Assembly (NCBI RefSeq): GCF_030163755.1 | Contig: NZ_JASJOE010000009.1 | Coordinates: forward strand, 1-64,000 | Direction: 5' to 3' | Origin: Roseicyclus amphidinii | Lineage (GTDB): Bacteria > Pseudomonadota > Alphaproteobacteria > Rhodobacterales > Rhodobacteraceae | Length of the DNA stretch: 64,000 nt | Shown here: positions 8,176-18,217 of the stretch, one piece after another | How the letters are laid out: each line of letters opens with the position of its first letter | How positions within the stretch are numbered: position 1 is the first letter of the stretch | Position numbers and translations under genes: made by a program | Notes under the pieces: model-generated | The model's input: only the letters and a program-made list of their open reading frames with translations | Told to the model about the DNA's origin: nothing | The model's database searches: none

Positions 8176-10425
8176 TCAGATCACGAAACGGACACGCCGG
8201 TTCAGCGGCAGGTCGCGGATGCGCTCGCCGGTCAGGTCGAAGATCGCATTGGTCAGCGCCGGGGCGGCAGGTGGCGTCGCGGGTTCGCCCACGCCGCCGA
8301 TATGGCCCTGCGTCTCGAGGATGCGCACCTCGACCTCCGGCATCTGCCCCATCCGCAGCGCGTCGTAGTCGGGGTAGTTCCACTGCTCCACCTCGCCGCC
8401 TGCGAAGCTGATCTCCTCCATCATCGCCGCCGACAGCCCGTAGACGAGGCCCCCCACCATCTGCGCCTCGATGATCGACGGGTCGAGCGCGGTGCCCACG
8501 TCGCAGGCGATCCAGGCCCGCGTCAGCGCGATCTCGCCGCCGCGGTCGGCCACTTCCACCACCACCGCCACGGGCGTGTGGAAGGAATGGGTCATCGCAA
8601 CGCCCATGCCCGTCCCCTCGGCCCGCGGGGCGGACCAGCCCGACATCTCGGCCACGGCCTCGAGCACGCCCGCGGTGGGCGCATTCTCGTTGCGTGCCAG
8701 CTCCAGCCGGAAGCCCAGCGGGTCGCGGCCACCGGCCAGCGCCATCTCGTCGATGAAGCTTTCCATGAAGAAGCCGTTGAACGAGTTGCCGACCGACCGC
8801 CAAAAGCCGACGGGCACAGACAGTTCCGCCAGGTGCCCGGTCACCCGGTAGTTCGGGATCGCGTAGGGCTGGTTGAACATCCCCTCGACGTGCCCCTTGT
8901 CGGGGCCGGGGGGGGCGCTGCCGGTCAGCCGCGCCATGGATTGACGCGTGACCGAGGGGGCGGCGACCCGCCCCTCGAGCGCATGGGCAAAACCGTTGCG
9001 GATCACGCCGCGCATCCGCGCCGCCGCGGCGGGGCGGTAGAAATCATGGCGCATGTCCTCTTCGCGGGACCACGTCACCTGCACCGGCGTGCCCGCCATG
9101 GCCTGCGCCACGCGGGCGGCGAGCACGACGAAGTCGTATTCGCCCCGACGCCCGAAGCCACCGCCGAGATAGGTGACATGGCAGCTCACCTGCTCCGGCT
9201 CCAACCCCACCGCGCGCGCGGCAGCCTCTTCCGCGAAACCGGGCGCTTGGCTGCCGGTCCAGATCTCCAGCCGGTCGCCGGTGAAATGGGCCGCCGCGCT
9301 CATCGGCTCCATCGTGGCGTGCGCGAGCCAGGGCACGGTATACTCCGCCTCGATTACCCGGTCCGCGGGCTGGATCTCCATCCGCTCCACGTCGCCCTCG
9401 TCGCGCAGCGTCGAGTTCGCCTCGCCCTCCAGCGCCGTGCGGATCACCTCCATAAGCGCCTCGGAGGTCTCGGGGTAGGGGGCGGGCCCCCACTCGATCT
9501 CGACCGCCTCGACGGCGCGCATGGCAAGCCAGGTGTTTGTCGCCACAACGGCGATGCCTGTCCCGAGGTCGATCACCCGCTCGACGCCCGGCATCGCCAC
9601 GGCGGCCGAGGCGTCGAAGGCGCGCATCGCGCCCCCTAGCCGCGGGCACATCCGCACGGTGGCAAAGCGCATCCCCGGCAGGCGCTTGTCGATGCCGAAC
9701 TCGGCCCGCCCGGTCACCTTCTCAACCATGTCGAGCCGCGGCATGGCGCGCCCGAGGTATTTCCACGAGGACGCGGGCCTCAGCGCCACGCGGCGCGGCG
9801 GGTCGATCCCGGCGGCGTCTTCCGCCAGCTCGGCATAGGTCAGCTCGATCCCGCCCGGCGCGATCACGCGCCCGTTTTCCGTCGACAACGCCTCCACCGG
9901 CAGGACCAGCCGCGCGGCGGCGGCCTGTTTCAGCACCTCGCGCGCGGTCGCGCCCGCCTGCCGCAGCTTCTCGTAGGCGTCCAGCGTCGAGGTCGAGCCG
10001 CCGGTCACCTGCAGCCCGATCATCTTGGGCAGGACCGACATCGCCTCCACCATCATCTCCTGCCAGGCGGTCCGGTCGTAATCGGTCGAGGGCAGGGCGT
10101 GGCTCATCAGGCCGGCGTTGTAATAGGCCTGTGCGGCGGGGCCATGGATGACGCGCACGTCTTCCCAGGCGACGTCCAGCTCCTCGGCCAGCAGCGCGGG
10201 CAGGGTGGTGTAGACGCCCTGTCCCATCTCGGCCCGCGCGGCGACCAGCTTCACCCCCTCGCGGTCGATGATGATCCATGGGTTCAACGCGACCTCGCCC
10301 TCGCCCGGCTGCAGCGGGTTCGGCAAGGCGCGGCGGTACTGCCAGACGCCGAAGGCGACGCCGCCCGCCACGGCGGCCGAGCCGATCAGGAAGCTGCGTC
10401 GCGCGATCTTGCCCCAGTTCGCCAT
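8176..10425 (-). CDS. Molybdopterin-binding subunit of an IorB-type aldehyde/isoquinoline oxidoreductase
   Basis: The 749-aa large subunit belongs to the xanthine oxidase-family molybdenum hydroxylases, closest in layout to isoquinoline 1-oxidoreductase beta (IorB). A twin-arginine signal is visible at the N-terminus (ARRSFLIGSAAVAGG), so the folded complex is probably exported by Tat. Conserved blocks include RAEMGQGVYTTLPALLAEEL near the start, TYLGGGFGRRGEYDF in the cofactor domain and HIGGVGEPATPPAAPALTNA near the C-terminus. It pairs with the 2Fe-2S subunit directly upstream (3-base gap). Substrate is unknown; aldehydes or N-heterocycles are typical. The divergent TetR gene probably controls the pair. 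No FAD subunit is present, as is usual for IorAB-type enzymes. Confidence 0.93.
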   Translation of the reverse strand: MANWGKIARRSFLIGSAAVAGGVAFGVWQYRRALPNPLQPGEGEVALNPWIIIDREGVKLVAARAEMGQGVYTTLPALLAEELDVAWEDVRVIHGPAAQAYYNAGLMSHALPSTDYDRTAWQEMMVEAMSVLPKMIGLQVTGGSTSTLDAYEKLRQAGATAREVLKQAAAARLVLPVEALSTENGRVIAPGGIELTYAELAEDAAGIDPPRRVALRPASSWKYLGRAMPRLDMVEKVTGRAEFGIDKRLPGMRFATVRMCPRLGGAMRAFDASAAVAMPGVERVIDLGTGIAVVATNTWLAMRAVEAVEIEWGPAPYPETSEALMEVIRTALEGEANSTLRDEGDVERMEIQPADRVIEAEYTVPWLAHATMEPMSAAAHFTGDRLEIWTGSQAPGFAEEAAARAVGLEPEQVSCHVTYLGGGFGRRGEYDFVVLAARVAQAMAGTPVQVTWSREEDMRHDFYRPAAAARMRGVIRNGFAHALEGRVAAPSVTRQSMARLTGSAPPGPDKGHVEGMFNQPYAIPNYRVTGHLAELSVPVGFWRSVGNSFNGFFMESFIDEMALAGGRDPLGFRLELARNENAPTAGVLEAVAEMSGWSAPRAEGTGMGVAMTHSFHTPVAVVVEVADRGGEIALTRAWIACDVGTALDPSIIEAQMVGGLVYGLSAAMMEEISFAGGEVEQWNYPDYDALRMGQMPEVEVRILETQGHIGGVGEPATPPAAPALTNAIFDLTGERIRDLPLNRRVRFVI

Positions 10426-10428
10426 GGC

Positions 10429-10893
10429 TCACCCCTCCTGCAGCGCGCGGGCCGCGTCATGGATCGCGGCGCGGATGCGCGGATAGGTGCCGCAGCGGCA
10501 GAGGTTGCCCGACATGGCCGCGTCTATGTCCGCGTCCGTCGGCTCGGGTGTCCGGGCCAGCAGGCTTGCCGCCTGCATGATCTGGCCCGACTGGCAGTAG
10601 CCGCATTGCGCGACCTGGTGCGTGACCCAGGCCGCCTGTAGCGCATGCAACGCCTGCGGATTGCCCAGCCCCTCGATCGTGGTGATCTCGCCCCAGACAT
10701 CGGCCAGCGCCACCTGGCAGGACCGCACGGCCTCGCCGTCGATCTGGACGGTGCAGGCGCCGCAGGCGGCGACGCCGCAGCCGTATTTCGTGCCGGTCAG
10801 CCCGATCTCGTCGCGCAGGACCCACAGAAGCGGCACATCGTCCGGCAGGTCGACCCGGTGCTCGGTTCCGTTGACGGTGAGAATGGTGGCCAT
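10429..10893 (-). CDS. 2Fe-2S subunit of an IorA-type oxidoreductase
   Basis: The frame is open to 10932, but the family start is the ATG at 10893 (MATILTVNG), giving 154 aa, the normal size. The N-terminal plant-ferredoxin-type cluster is bound by cysteines in [13 protein letters not shown]. The C-terminal helical domain binds the second cluster through CGYCQSGQ and NLCRCGTY. It passes electrons between the molybdenum subunit, encoded just downstream, and an external acceptor such as a cytochrome. It is the first gene of the two-gene operon, with the promoter in the spacer shared with the TetR gene. Confidence 0.95.
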   Translation of the reverse strand: MATILTVNGTEHRVDLPDDVPLLWVLRDEIGLTGTKYGCGVAACGACTVQIDGEAVRSCQVALADVWGEITTIEGLGNPQALHALQAAWVTHQVAQCGYCQSGQIMQAASLLARTPEPTDADIDAAMSGNLCRCGTYPRIRAAIHDAARALQEG

Positions 10894-10915
10894 GGGTGCC
10901 CTCCGCTTCTGGCGC

Positions 10916-10979
10916 AATGACAAAAGTAGCACATAGTGTCAGACTGTTCAATTGACAGATTTGACGATTTTTGTCATTC
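10916..10979. promoter_or_regulatory. Candidate TetR operator region
   Basis: The divergent spacer is noticeably AT-rich and holds two nested inverted repeats: AATGACAAAA (10916-10925) with TTTTTGTCATT (10969-10979), and TGTCA (10937-10941) with TGACA (10953-10957). Such paired TGTCA/TGACA half-sites between a TetR gene and its target operon are typical operators. Assignment is by position and symmetry only. Confidence 0.45.
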
Positions 10980-10986
10980 CCCTGTC

Positions 10987-11619
10987 ATGGACGCGACACC
11001 CCTTCCCCGGACCCTCACCGAGCGCATTCTTGCGCTGGCCCCTGACCGCTCGCGCGGGGTGCTGGTGGCCGCTTACGCGACCTTTCTGCAATTCGGCGTC
11101 CGTCGCGCCTCGATGCAGGATATCGCCGACGCGGCCGGCATCAGCCGTGCGGCGCTCTACCTGCATTACAGGAACAAGTCCGAGATCTTCCGCGCGCTGA
11201 TGGCGCATTACCACGAGGCCGCCGTCAGCCTGGTGGCCGAGGTTCTGGCCGAAGAGCAGTCACCGACCGACGCCTTGCGCGCCGCCTTTGCCGCGCAGAC
11301 CGGCGATGCCGCGGTCGAGATGATGGCCTCGCCCCATGCGGACGAGTTGCTGTCGCTCAAGCAATCCGCCGCGCGCGACGTGATCGCTGCGGGACATGAC
11401 CGGCTGGCCGATGTCTACGCGACCTGGATGCAGGCGGGCGTTGCGGCGGGCCGCATCTCGATGACGGGGGCGGGCCCCGACCCGCATGTCACGGCGCAGG
11501 CCATGCTGGCCGCCCTCGACGGGTTGAAGCCGCTTGGCGTCGACCGCGAGGGTTATGCGGCGGCGCGCGACAGGCTTGCGGTGCTTTTCGGGCGGGCGCT
11601 GACGCCGACGCGCCCCTAA
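10987..11619 (+). CDS. TetR/AcrR-family transcriptional regulator
   Basis: A GTG at 10936 is in frame, but the ATG at 10987 (MDATPLPRTLTERILALAPD) gives a normal 210-aa TetR protein and leaves the operator-like repeats outside the gene; neither start has a good ribosome site. The helix-turn-helix is clear: ASMQDIADAAGISRAALYLHY, then RNKSEIFRALMAHY. The C-terminal two thirds are the variable ligand-binding domain. It is divergent from the IorAB-type operon and is its probable repressor. The next gene, an SMR efflux protein, is on the opposite strand and could also be a target. Confidence 0.9.
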   Translation: MDATPLPRTLTERILALAPDRSRGVLVAAYATFLQFGVRRASMQDIADAAGISRAALYLHYRNKSEIFRALMAHYHEAAVSLVAEVLAEEQSPTDALRAAFAAQTGDAAVEMMASPHADELLSLKQSAARDVIAAGHDRLADVYATWMQAGVAAGRISMTGAGPDPHVTAQAMLAALDGLKPLGVDREGYAAARDRLAVLFGRALTPTRP

Positions 11620-11627
11620 AGCATCTT

Positions 11628-11654
11628 GCGCAAAAGTGGGAACCGGTTTTGCGC
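11628..11654. repeat. Alphaproteobacterial short palindromic repeat
   Basis: GCGCAAAA (11628-11635) and TTTTGCGC (11647-11654) flank GTGGGAACCGG, so the core reads AAAAGTGGGAACCGGTTTT. This core is one I know as a dispersed intergenic repeat in many alphaproteobacteria (Rhizobiales and relatives). It is followed by AAATCAAATCGGTAGAGCGG, which often accompanies it. It sits 8 bases after the TetR stop, between convergent genes, and may also act as a terminator. Its dispersal must be checked genome-wide. Confidence 0.6.
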
Positions 11655-11719
11655 GCCTCGAACATGCGAAATCAAATCGGTAGAGCGGATCGCGTGAATG
11701 CGAATGACCGCGACCCGCC

Positions 11720-12049
11720 CTAGTCCGGCGTCGCGCCCGACCAGACATTCAGCACCACGACCCCCGCCACGATCAGCCCGATGCCCAGCATCGCCGGCCC
11801 GTCGAGCCGCTGGCCGTAGACCAGCCACCCGATCAGCGTGACGGCCGCCACGCCCACGCCCGACCAGATCGCGTAGGTCACGCCCAGCGGGATCGTGCGC
11901 AGCACAAGCGCGAGGAAATAGAAGGCGATGGCATAGCCGATCACCACGACCACGGCGGGGCCAGCCCGCGTGAACCCGTCCGAGGCTTTCAGCGCGGTGG
12001 TGCCGATCACCTCACCGGCGATGGCGACGATCAGGTAAAGCCAGGGCAT
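11720..12049 (-). CDS. Small multidrug resistance (SMR) efflux protein
   Basis: A 109-aa protein with four membrane helices, the standard SMR size. The essential proton/substrate Glu is at position 13 in [15 protein letters not shown], matching EmrE Glu14. Helix 3 has [18 protein letters not shown], which fits the EmrE/QacE-type cation exporter group. These proteins act as antiparallel dimers exporting lipophilic cations against protons. Downstream (11620-11719) is only the short palindromic repeat. It lies next to a TetR regulator but on the other strand, so regulation by it is possible but unproven. Confidence 0.93.
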   Translation of the reverse strand: MPWLYLIVAIAGEVIGTTALKASDGFTRAGPAVVVVIGYAIAFYFLALVLRTIPLGVTYAIWSGVGVAAVTLIGWLVYGQRLDGPAMLGIGLIVAGVVVLNVWSGATPD

Positions 12050-12075
12050 GGGCGGGCCTTTGTCCGTTGGTCCAT

Positions 12076-12140
12076 GGAAAACTGCAGTTTTCCCGGGCGA
12101 AAAACTGCAGTTTTTCGGACCGGAAACCTGCAGGTTTCCG
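12076..12140. repeat. Array of three CTGCAG-centred perfect palindromes
   Basis: Three back-to-back perfect palindromes without loops: 12076-12093 (18 nt, GGAAAACTG half), 12098-12117 (20 nt, CGAAAAACTG half) and 12121-12140 (20 nt, CGGAAACCTG half). Each has CTGCAG at its centre. The array ends 5 bases from the stop codon of the ABC permease gene on the minus strand. It is probably a transcription end or mRNA 3'-protecting structure. The middle palindrome is identical to one in the array at 51239-51327. Confidence 0.85.
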
Positions 12141-12145
12141 CACCC

Positions 12146-13120
12146 TTACCGCCCGCGAATGCGGGGGTCCAGCGCGTCGCGCAGCCCGTCGCCGATGTAG
12201 TTCACCGCAAGCACGGTGAGCGAGATCATCATGCCGGGCCAGATCACCCGCTCGGGGTGCTGCTGGAGGAAGTCGGTCGCGTCGAACAAAAGCTTGCCCC
12301 AGGTCGGGAAATCCGACGGGAAGCCAAGGCCGAGGAAGGACAGCGCCGACTCCGTGATGATCGCGTTGGCGATGCCCAGCGTGGCCGAGACCATGATCGG
12401 CGACATCACGTTGGGCAACAGGTGGCGCGTGATCATCCGGTGGCTCGGCGTGCCGATGGAGCGGGCGGCGAGCACGAATTCGCGTTCCTTGATCGCCAGC
12501 ACGTCGCCGCGCACCACGCGGGCGGTCTGCATCCACGAGGTCGCCCCGATCACCACCACGATGAGGATGAAGATGCCCCCCTCCGGCCCGAAGGCCGCGC
12601 GCAGCTGGTCGCGGAACAGCATGATGATCACGAGCAGCAGCGGCAGGAGCGGCATGGCGAGGAACAGGTCCGTCAGCCGCATCAGCGGGCCGTCGAGCTT
12701 CTTGAAATAGCCCGCGATCACCCCGATCAGCGTGCCGAGGAACAGCGCGAGCAGCATCGCCACCATGCCCACGGCGATGGAGATCTGCCCGCCCGCCATC
12801 ATGCGGGCCATCGTGTCCCGGCCCAGCTGGTCGGTGCCCATCGGATGCGCCCATGTCGGGTCCGAGTTGCGCGGCCCGGCAAAGGGTTGCTGGGGGTCGA
12901 TCGTCCAGACCAGCGGGCCGATGGTGACGAAGAGGATGGCGAAGATGAAGAAGCCCAGCCCGAAGAGCGCGCCCTTGTGCGTCTTGAACTGGTCCCAGAC
13001 ATCCCACCACTGGTTGCGGGGGGCGCGGTAGGTCTCGAACTCCATCACCGGGGCGGCACCCGCGGGCGTCGCGCCGGCCGTCTGCAGCGGCTGGTTCGGG
13101 CCGTCGGCACTGTCAGTCAT
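12146..13120 (-). CDS. Peptide ABC transporter permease (DppC/OppC family)
   Basis: A 324-aa inner-membrane permease with an extended cytoplasmic N-terminus before the first helix (ALFGLGFFIFAILFVTIGPL) and the family phrase HPMGTDQLGRDTMARMMAGG. The BPD_transp_1 core includes the EAA-type loop (about REREFVLAARSIGTPSHR MITRHLLPN), where the ATPase docks, and FLGLGFPSDFPTWG near the C-terminus. It is the last gene of the five-gene importer operon. Its ATG overlaps the TGA of the preceding permease by 8 bases. A three-palindrome array lies just after its stop. Confidence 0.95.
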   Translation of the reverse strand: MTDSADGPNQPLQTAGATPAGAAPVMEFETYRAPRNQWWDVWDQFKTHKGALFGLGFFIFAILFVTIGPLVWTIDPQQPFAGPRNSDPTWAHPMGTDQLGRDTMARMMAGGQISIAVGMVAMLLALFLGTLIGVIAGYFKKLDGPLMRLTDLFLAMPLLPLLLVIIMLFRDQLRAAFGPEGGIFILIVVVIGATSWMQTARVVRGDVLAIKEREFVLAARSIGTPSHRMITRHLLPNVMSPIMVSATLGIANAIITESALSFLGLGFPSDFPTWGKLLFDATDFLQQHPERVIWPGMMISLTVLAVNYIGDGLRDALDPRIRGR

Positions 13121-14123
13121 AGCGGATCCTCGGGTCGAGCACGCCGTAAAGCACGTCGGCGAGAAGGTTGAAGAGCACGATCAGCACCGCGAAGATCACG
13201 CTGACGGTCTGCACCACGGGCACGTCGCCGCCCTGGATGGCGATGATCAGCAACTGGCCGATCCCGTTCACCTTGAACACCTGTTCGGTGATGATGGCGC
13301 CGCCGAAGACGGCGGGGATGTTCAGCGCGATCACGGTGATGACCGGGATCATCGAGTTGCGCAGGACATGGACCAGCACGACGACCTGTTCGCCAAGCCC
13401 CTTGGCGCGCGCGGTGCGCACGTAATCCTGGTTCAGGTTGTCGAGCATCGAGGCGCGCATGTAGCGGCTGATCTGGCTCGCGTTATAGAGGCCCAGCACC
13501 ATCACCGGCATGATGATCTGCTTCACCTGCACCACGAAGCTGTCCCAATCCGTCACCTCGTGGGTGGTGTCGTAGACCGACGGGAACCAGCCAAGGTGGA
13601 CGGCGAAGATCACGATGAAGAGGACGCCGGTGAAGAAGGTCGGAACCGAGAAGCCGACCATCGACACGAAGGTGCCGACCTGGTCGAAGACCGAGTATTG
13701 CTTGTAGGCCGAGATGATGCCGAGCGGCAGGGCGATCAGGATGCCGACGATATAGGAGGTGCCCACCACCCACAGCGTCTGCGGCATGCGCTGGACGATC
13801 AGGTCCATCACCGGGCTGCGCGTCTGGTAGGAGATGATGCGCGCCCCGTCGTCGGGGGCGACGTTCAAGCCCGTCCATCCCTCGATCAGGTGCAGCGGCT
13901 CGTCCCAGACCATCAGCTTGAGCCATTTGAAATACTGGATCAGCACCGGGTCGTTCACGCCCAGGCTTTCGCGGATCTGCTCGCGCACCTCCGGCGGGAT
14001 CGTCAAGGGAAGGCCCGCCGTCGGGTCGGACGGCGAAAGCTTCACGATCAGGAAGATGATGAAACTGATGAACAGAAGCGTCGGGATCGCAAGGATCAGG
14101 CGACGGATCGTGTAGGTCAGCAT
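13113..14123 (-). CDS. Peptide ABC transporter permease (DppB/OppB family)
   Basis: The 336-aa protein begins MLTYTIRRLILAIPTLLFIS, the hallmark of DppB-type permeases, followed by a periplasmic loop carrying the PLTIPPEVREQIRESLGVND segment. Six membrane helices and an EAA loop (MLDNLNQDYVRTARAKGLGE) follow. It ends with the typical LYGVLDPRIRYD. It forms the channel with the DppC-type partner encoded immediately downstream (8-base overlap) and receives substrate from the binding protein encoded upstream. Confidence 0.95.
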   Translation of the reverse strand: MLTYTIRRLILAIPTLLFISFIIFLIVKLSPSDPTAGLPLTIPPEVREQIRESLGVNDPVLIQYFKWLKLMVWDEPLHLIEGWTGLNVAPDDGARIISYQTRSPVMDLIVQRMPQTLWVVGTSYIVGILIALPLGIISAYKQYSVFDQVGTFVSMVGFSVPTFFTGVLFIVIFAVHLGWFPSVYDTTHEVTDWDSFVVQVKQIIMPVMVLGLYNASQISRYMRASMLDNLNQDYVRTARAKGLGEQVVVLVHVLRNSMIPVITVIALNIPAVFGGAIITEQVFKVNGIGQLLIIAIQGGDVPVVQTVSVIFAVLIVLFNLLADVLYGVLDPRIRYD

Positions 14124-14209
14124 GGGCCAACGCCTCGGGTCAGAAGTTTCGGTTTCGCGGGTTGGCCCGCGCCGAGGGGTCGGCGCGGGCCGGTGTTCAG
14201 GGGTGACGC

Positions 14210-15925
14210 TTATTCAGCGCGACGCCAGTCCATGATGTTCCACAGCTCGCTGTCCCAGTCGGACATGCGGATGCCCTCGATCGAGGAGGCATGCGCCGAG
14301 ACGCCGCCGCGGTGGATCAGCGGGATGATCGAGTAGGACTGAACGAGCATGTCGTTCTGCATCCGGGCGATCTCGCCGCGACGGGCGAGGTCGGCGGTGC
14401 CCGCCATCTCGACGATCAGGGCGTCATACTCTTCCGAGCAGAAGCGCTGGATGTTCGAGCCCTGCCACTGGCTGTCCGGGCCCGGCCATTCGTCGCAGGC
14501 CCAGTTGGCCATGTAGGCCTGCGGGTCCACACCGGCGAAGTTGTTGGTATACATCTCGATGTCGGCATAGAACTTCTGGAAGGTGTCGGGCGAAGCCGGG
14601 TCACCGCCGAAGAAGACCGACGCGTCGATGTTGCGCAGCTCGGTGTCGATGCCGATCTGGCTCCACCATTCCTTGACCAGCGCCTGGGTGTCCTGGCGGA
14701 CGGCGTTGGTCGAGGTCTGGTAGAGAACGCTGATCGGCGTGCCTTCATACTCGCGGATGCCGTCGCCGTCGGTGTCGACGATGCCGGCCTCGTCGAGCAG
14801 CGCGTTCGCGCCGGCGATGTCCTGCGTCAGGCAGGCGTCGTTGGCGGTCGAGGCATAGAGCTCGGGTGCGGGCAGAACGTTACAGGTCGGCTGGCCGCCT
14901 GCGCCGTAGCCGATCTCGACCAGCAGCGCGCGGTCGATGGCCATGGACATGGCCTGACCGATGATCGGGTTGGTCAGGAACGGGTGCGGACCTGCCTCGG
15001 CGGTCGAGCGGATGTCGCCCAGGGCCGGGTCGGGGTTGGTCTGGTTCAGGTGCAGACGCTCGACCGAGGTGCCGAAGGCGGTCACGACGGTGCAGTTGCC
15101 CTGCGCTTCCATGTCGGCCAGGATCGTCGGGTCGATCTGCAGGTTCCAGGCGTAGTCGAACTCGCCGGTCTCGCAGACCGAGCGCGCCGCCGCCGTCGCA
15201 TCACCGCCGCCCTTGAAGGTCACGGTTGCGAAGTAGGGACGGTCGGGGAAGCGGAAGTTCGGGTTCGCCGACAGCTCGATCACGTCGTTCGGGCGGAAGT
15301 CATCCACCACGAAGGGGCCGGTGCCGATCGGGCCGAAGTTGGCGTCCGTGCACTCGGGCGCGCGGGCGCCGAGGCAGTCGGCGAATTGCGCGGCCTGCAG
15401 GACCGGGCTCTCGGAGCCGACGAAGGCGGTATAGGGGAAGGGGGTCGGGCTGCCGAAGACGACGCGGACCTGGTTGTCCCCGACCGCTTCTACCGCGGTC
15501 ACGCCATCATAGGAGCTGGCCTGCGCGCAGCCGCCCTCGGGATGGGTGCAGTATTCCCAGGTGAAGATGAAGTCGGCCGCGGTCAGCGCGCTGCCGTCCG
15601 ACCAGGTCACGCCTTCGGCGATGGTCCAGGTGATCGAGGTCAGGTCTTCGGACACGCCGCCGTTCTCGACCGTCGGGATATCCGCGGCCAGCCAAGGCAC
15701 CATGGTGCCGGTGTCGTCGAAGCGGGCCAGCGACTCGAGGATCAGCGAGGCGGACTCGACTTCCTTGGTGCCGCCCGAGAGATACGGGTTCAGCGTCGAA
15801 GGCGCCTGCCAGTAGATGATGTTCAGGTGACCGGACGAGCCGCGTTCGGAATGGGCGTCGGCCCAGACCGCCGCCGGCGCCATTGCCAGCGCGGTCGCGC
15901 CCAGCAGAAGGGTTGTTCTTTTCAT
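14210..15925 (-). CDS. Peptide ABC transporter substrate-binding protein
   Basis: A 571-aa periplasmic solute-binding protein of family 5 (SBP_bac_5). The signal peptide is MKRTTLLLGATALAMAPAAV with cleavage near WADA. Characteristic segments are LTSITWTIAEGVTWSDGSAL (LRxGVxWsDG block) and GTGPFVVDDFRPNDVIELSA. Family members capture di- or oligopeptides, but also nickel, opines or sugars, so the substrate is not fixed by sequence. The neighbouring amidohydrolases make peptides or N-acyl amino acids a reasonable guess. It lies between the ATPase and permease genes, on the same strand. Confidence 0.95.
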   Translation of the reverse strand: MKRTTLLLGATALAMAPAAVWADAHSERGSSGHLNIIYWQAPSTLNPYLSGGTKEVESASLILESLARFDDTGTMVPWLAADIPTVENGGVSEDLTSITWTIAEGVTWSDGSALTAADFIFTWEYCTHPEGGCAQASSYDGVTAVEAVGDNQVRVVFGSPTPFPYTAFVGSESPVLQAAQFADCLGARAPECTDANFGPIGTGPFVVDDFRPNDVIELSANPNFRFPDRPYFATVTFKGGGDATAAARSVCETGEFDYAWNLQIDPTILADMEAQGNCTVVTAFGTSVERLHLNQTNPDPALGDIRSTAEAGPHPFLTNPIIGQAMSMAIDRALLVEIGYGAGGQPTCNVLPAPELYASTANDACLTQDIAGANALLDEAGIVDTDGDGIREYEGTPISVLYQTSTNAVRQDTQALVKEWWSQIGIDTELRNIDASVFFGGDPASPDTFQKFYADIEMYTNNFAGVDPQAYMANWACDEWPGPDSQWQGSNIQRFCSEEYDALIVEMAGTADLARRGEIARMQNDMLVQSYSIIPLIHRGGVSAHASSIEGIRMSDWDSELWNIMDWRRAE

Positions 15926-15954
15926 TTGTCTGTCTCTCTCTCCTTGTTGGATGC

Positions 15955-16984
<1,030 letters not shown>

Positions 16985-16992
<8 letters not shown>

Positions 16993-17992
16993 CGCGCGGC
17001 GCCCCTGTCTTGAAATCCCAGAAGCAGGCTGCGTCATGGCCATTGCCGACGTCGTAGCGCGCGGGGTTCTGCGCCGCGCAGCGGTCGAAGGCCTGCGGGC
17101 AGCGCGCCATGAAGGGGCAGCTTTCCGGCGCCTTGGCCAGGATCGGCGGCTGGCCCTGGATCACGCGCAGCTTCTCGGCGCGCGCGCCCTTTATGTGGGG
17201 GACGGTCTCGAGCAGCATTCTTGTATAAGGATGCTGGGGGTTGGCGAACAACTCCCGCACGGGGGCCTGTTCCACGACCTGACCGCCATACATCACCATC
17301 ACCCGGTCGGCGATGCCCGCGATCACGCCGAGGTCATGGGTGATCCAGACGATCGCCATGCCGAGCTTCTGGCGCAGGTCCTTGATCAGCTCGAGGATCT
17401 GCGCCTGGATCGTCACGTCGAGCGCGGTGGTCGGCTCGTCGGCGATCAGCACCTTGGGGTCGCAGGCCAGCGCGATGGCGATCATCACGCGCTGCCGCAT
17501 CCCGCCGGAAAACTGGTGCGGATAGTCGCCGAGCCGTCGTCGCGCGTCGGGGATGCCCACCAGCTCCAAGAGCTCGACGGCGCGGTTCGCCGCCGCCCGC
17601 TTGTCCATCCCCATGTGTTTGCGCAGCGGTTCCATCAGCTGATAGCCGACCGTGAACACCGGGTTCAGGCTGGTCATCGGGTCCTGGAACACCATGCCGA
17701 TCCGCGCGCCGCGGATGGCGCGCATCGTCTCTTCGGGGACGCGGGCCAGGTCCTGCCCCTCGAACATCACCTGTCCGCCGCGGATCTCGGCGGGGGGCAT
17801 CGGCAGGAGCCGGATCAGCGACATCATCGTCACCGATTTGCCGGATCCCGACTCGCCCACGACGCCGAGCAATTCGCCCGGTTTCAGCGTGAAGCTTACA
17901 TCGTTGACTGCGTGAACTTCACCGCCCCGCGTGCGGAAAACGGTCTTCAGGTCCTTGACGTCAAGGACGAAGGGCGTGGCCCCGTCGGGCAT
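16985..17992 (-). CDS. Peptide ABC transporter ATP-binding protein (DppD/OppD family)
   Basis: The 335-aa first gene of the importer operon. Walker A is GESGSGKS, the signature [19 protein letters not shown] and Walker [13 protein letters not shown]. The C-terminal extension has the cysteine set [14 protein letters not shown] plus a later Cys, again the DppD-type iron-sulfur pattern. The promoter should lie in the 225-bp spacer 17993-18217 shared with the divergent argE-like gene. The gene order ATPase-ATPase-binding protein-permease-permease is not the E. coli dpp order but is common in alphaproteobacteria. Confidence 0.95.
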
Positions 17993-18217
17993 CGGCAGAT
18001 GCTCCTCAACCTGTTGGTGCGCCGCCTCTTGTCAAAGCATGGGCAGCTTTCGTTAGCGGTCACGGTAACATGAAATTTCCATGTCACAAGCCGCAATCCG
18101 GCTGGACTTGCGCGCGGTTTCAGCAACTGCCCAGAGGTTGTGCAGGTTTCTTGCCGTCGGGCTTGACGCTTCCGCGGTGCTGGCACAGGGTCGCCCGGTG
18201 ACCACCCGGAGCATCCC

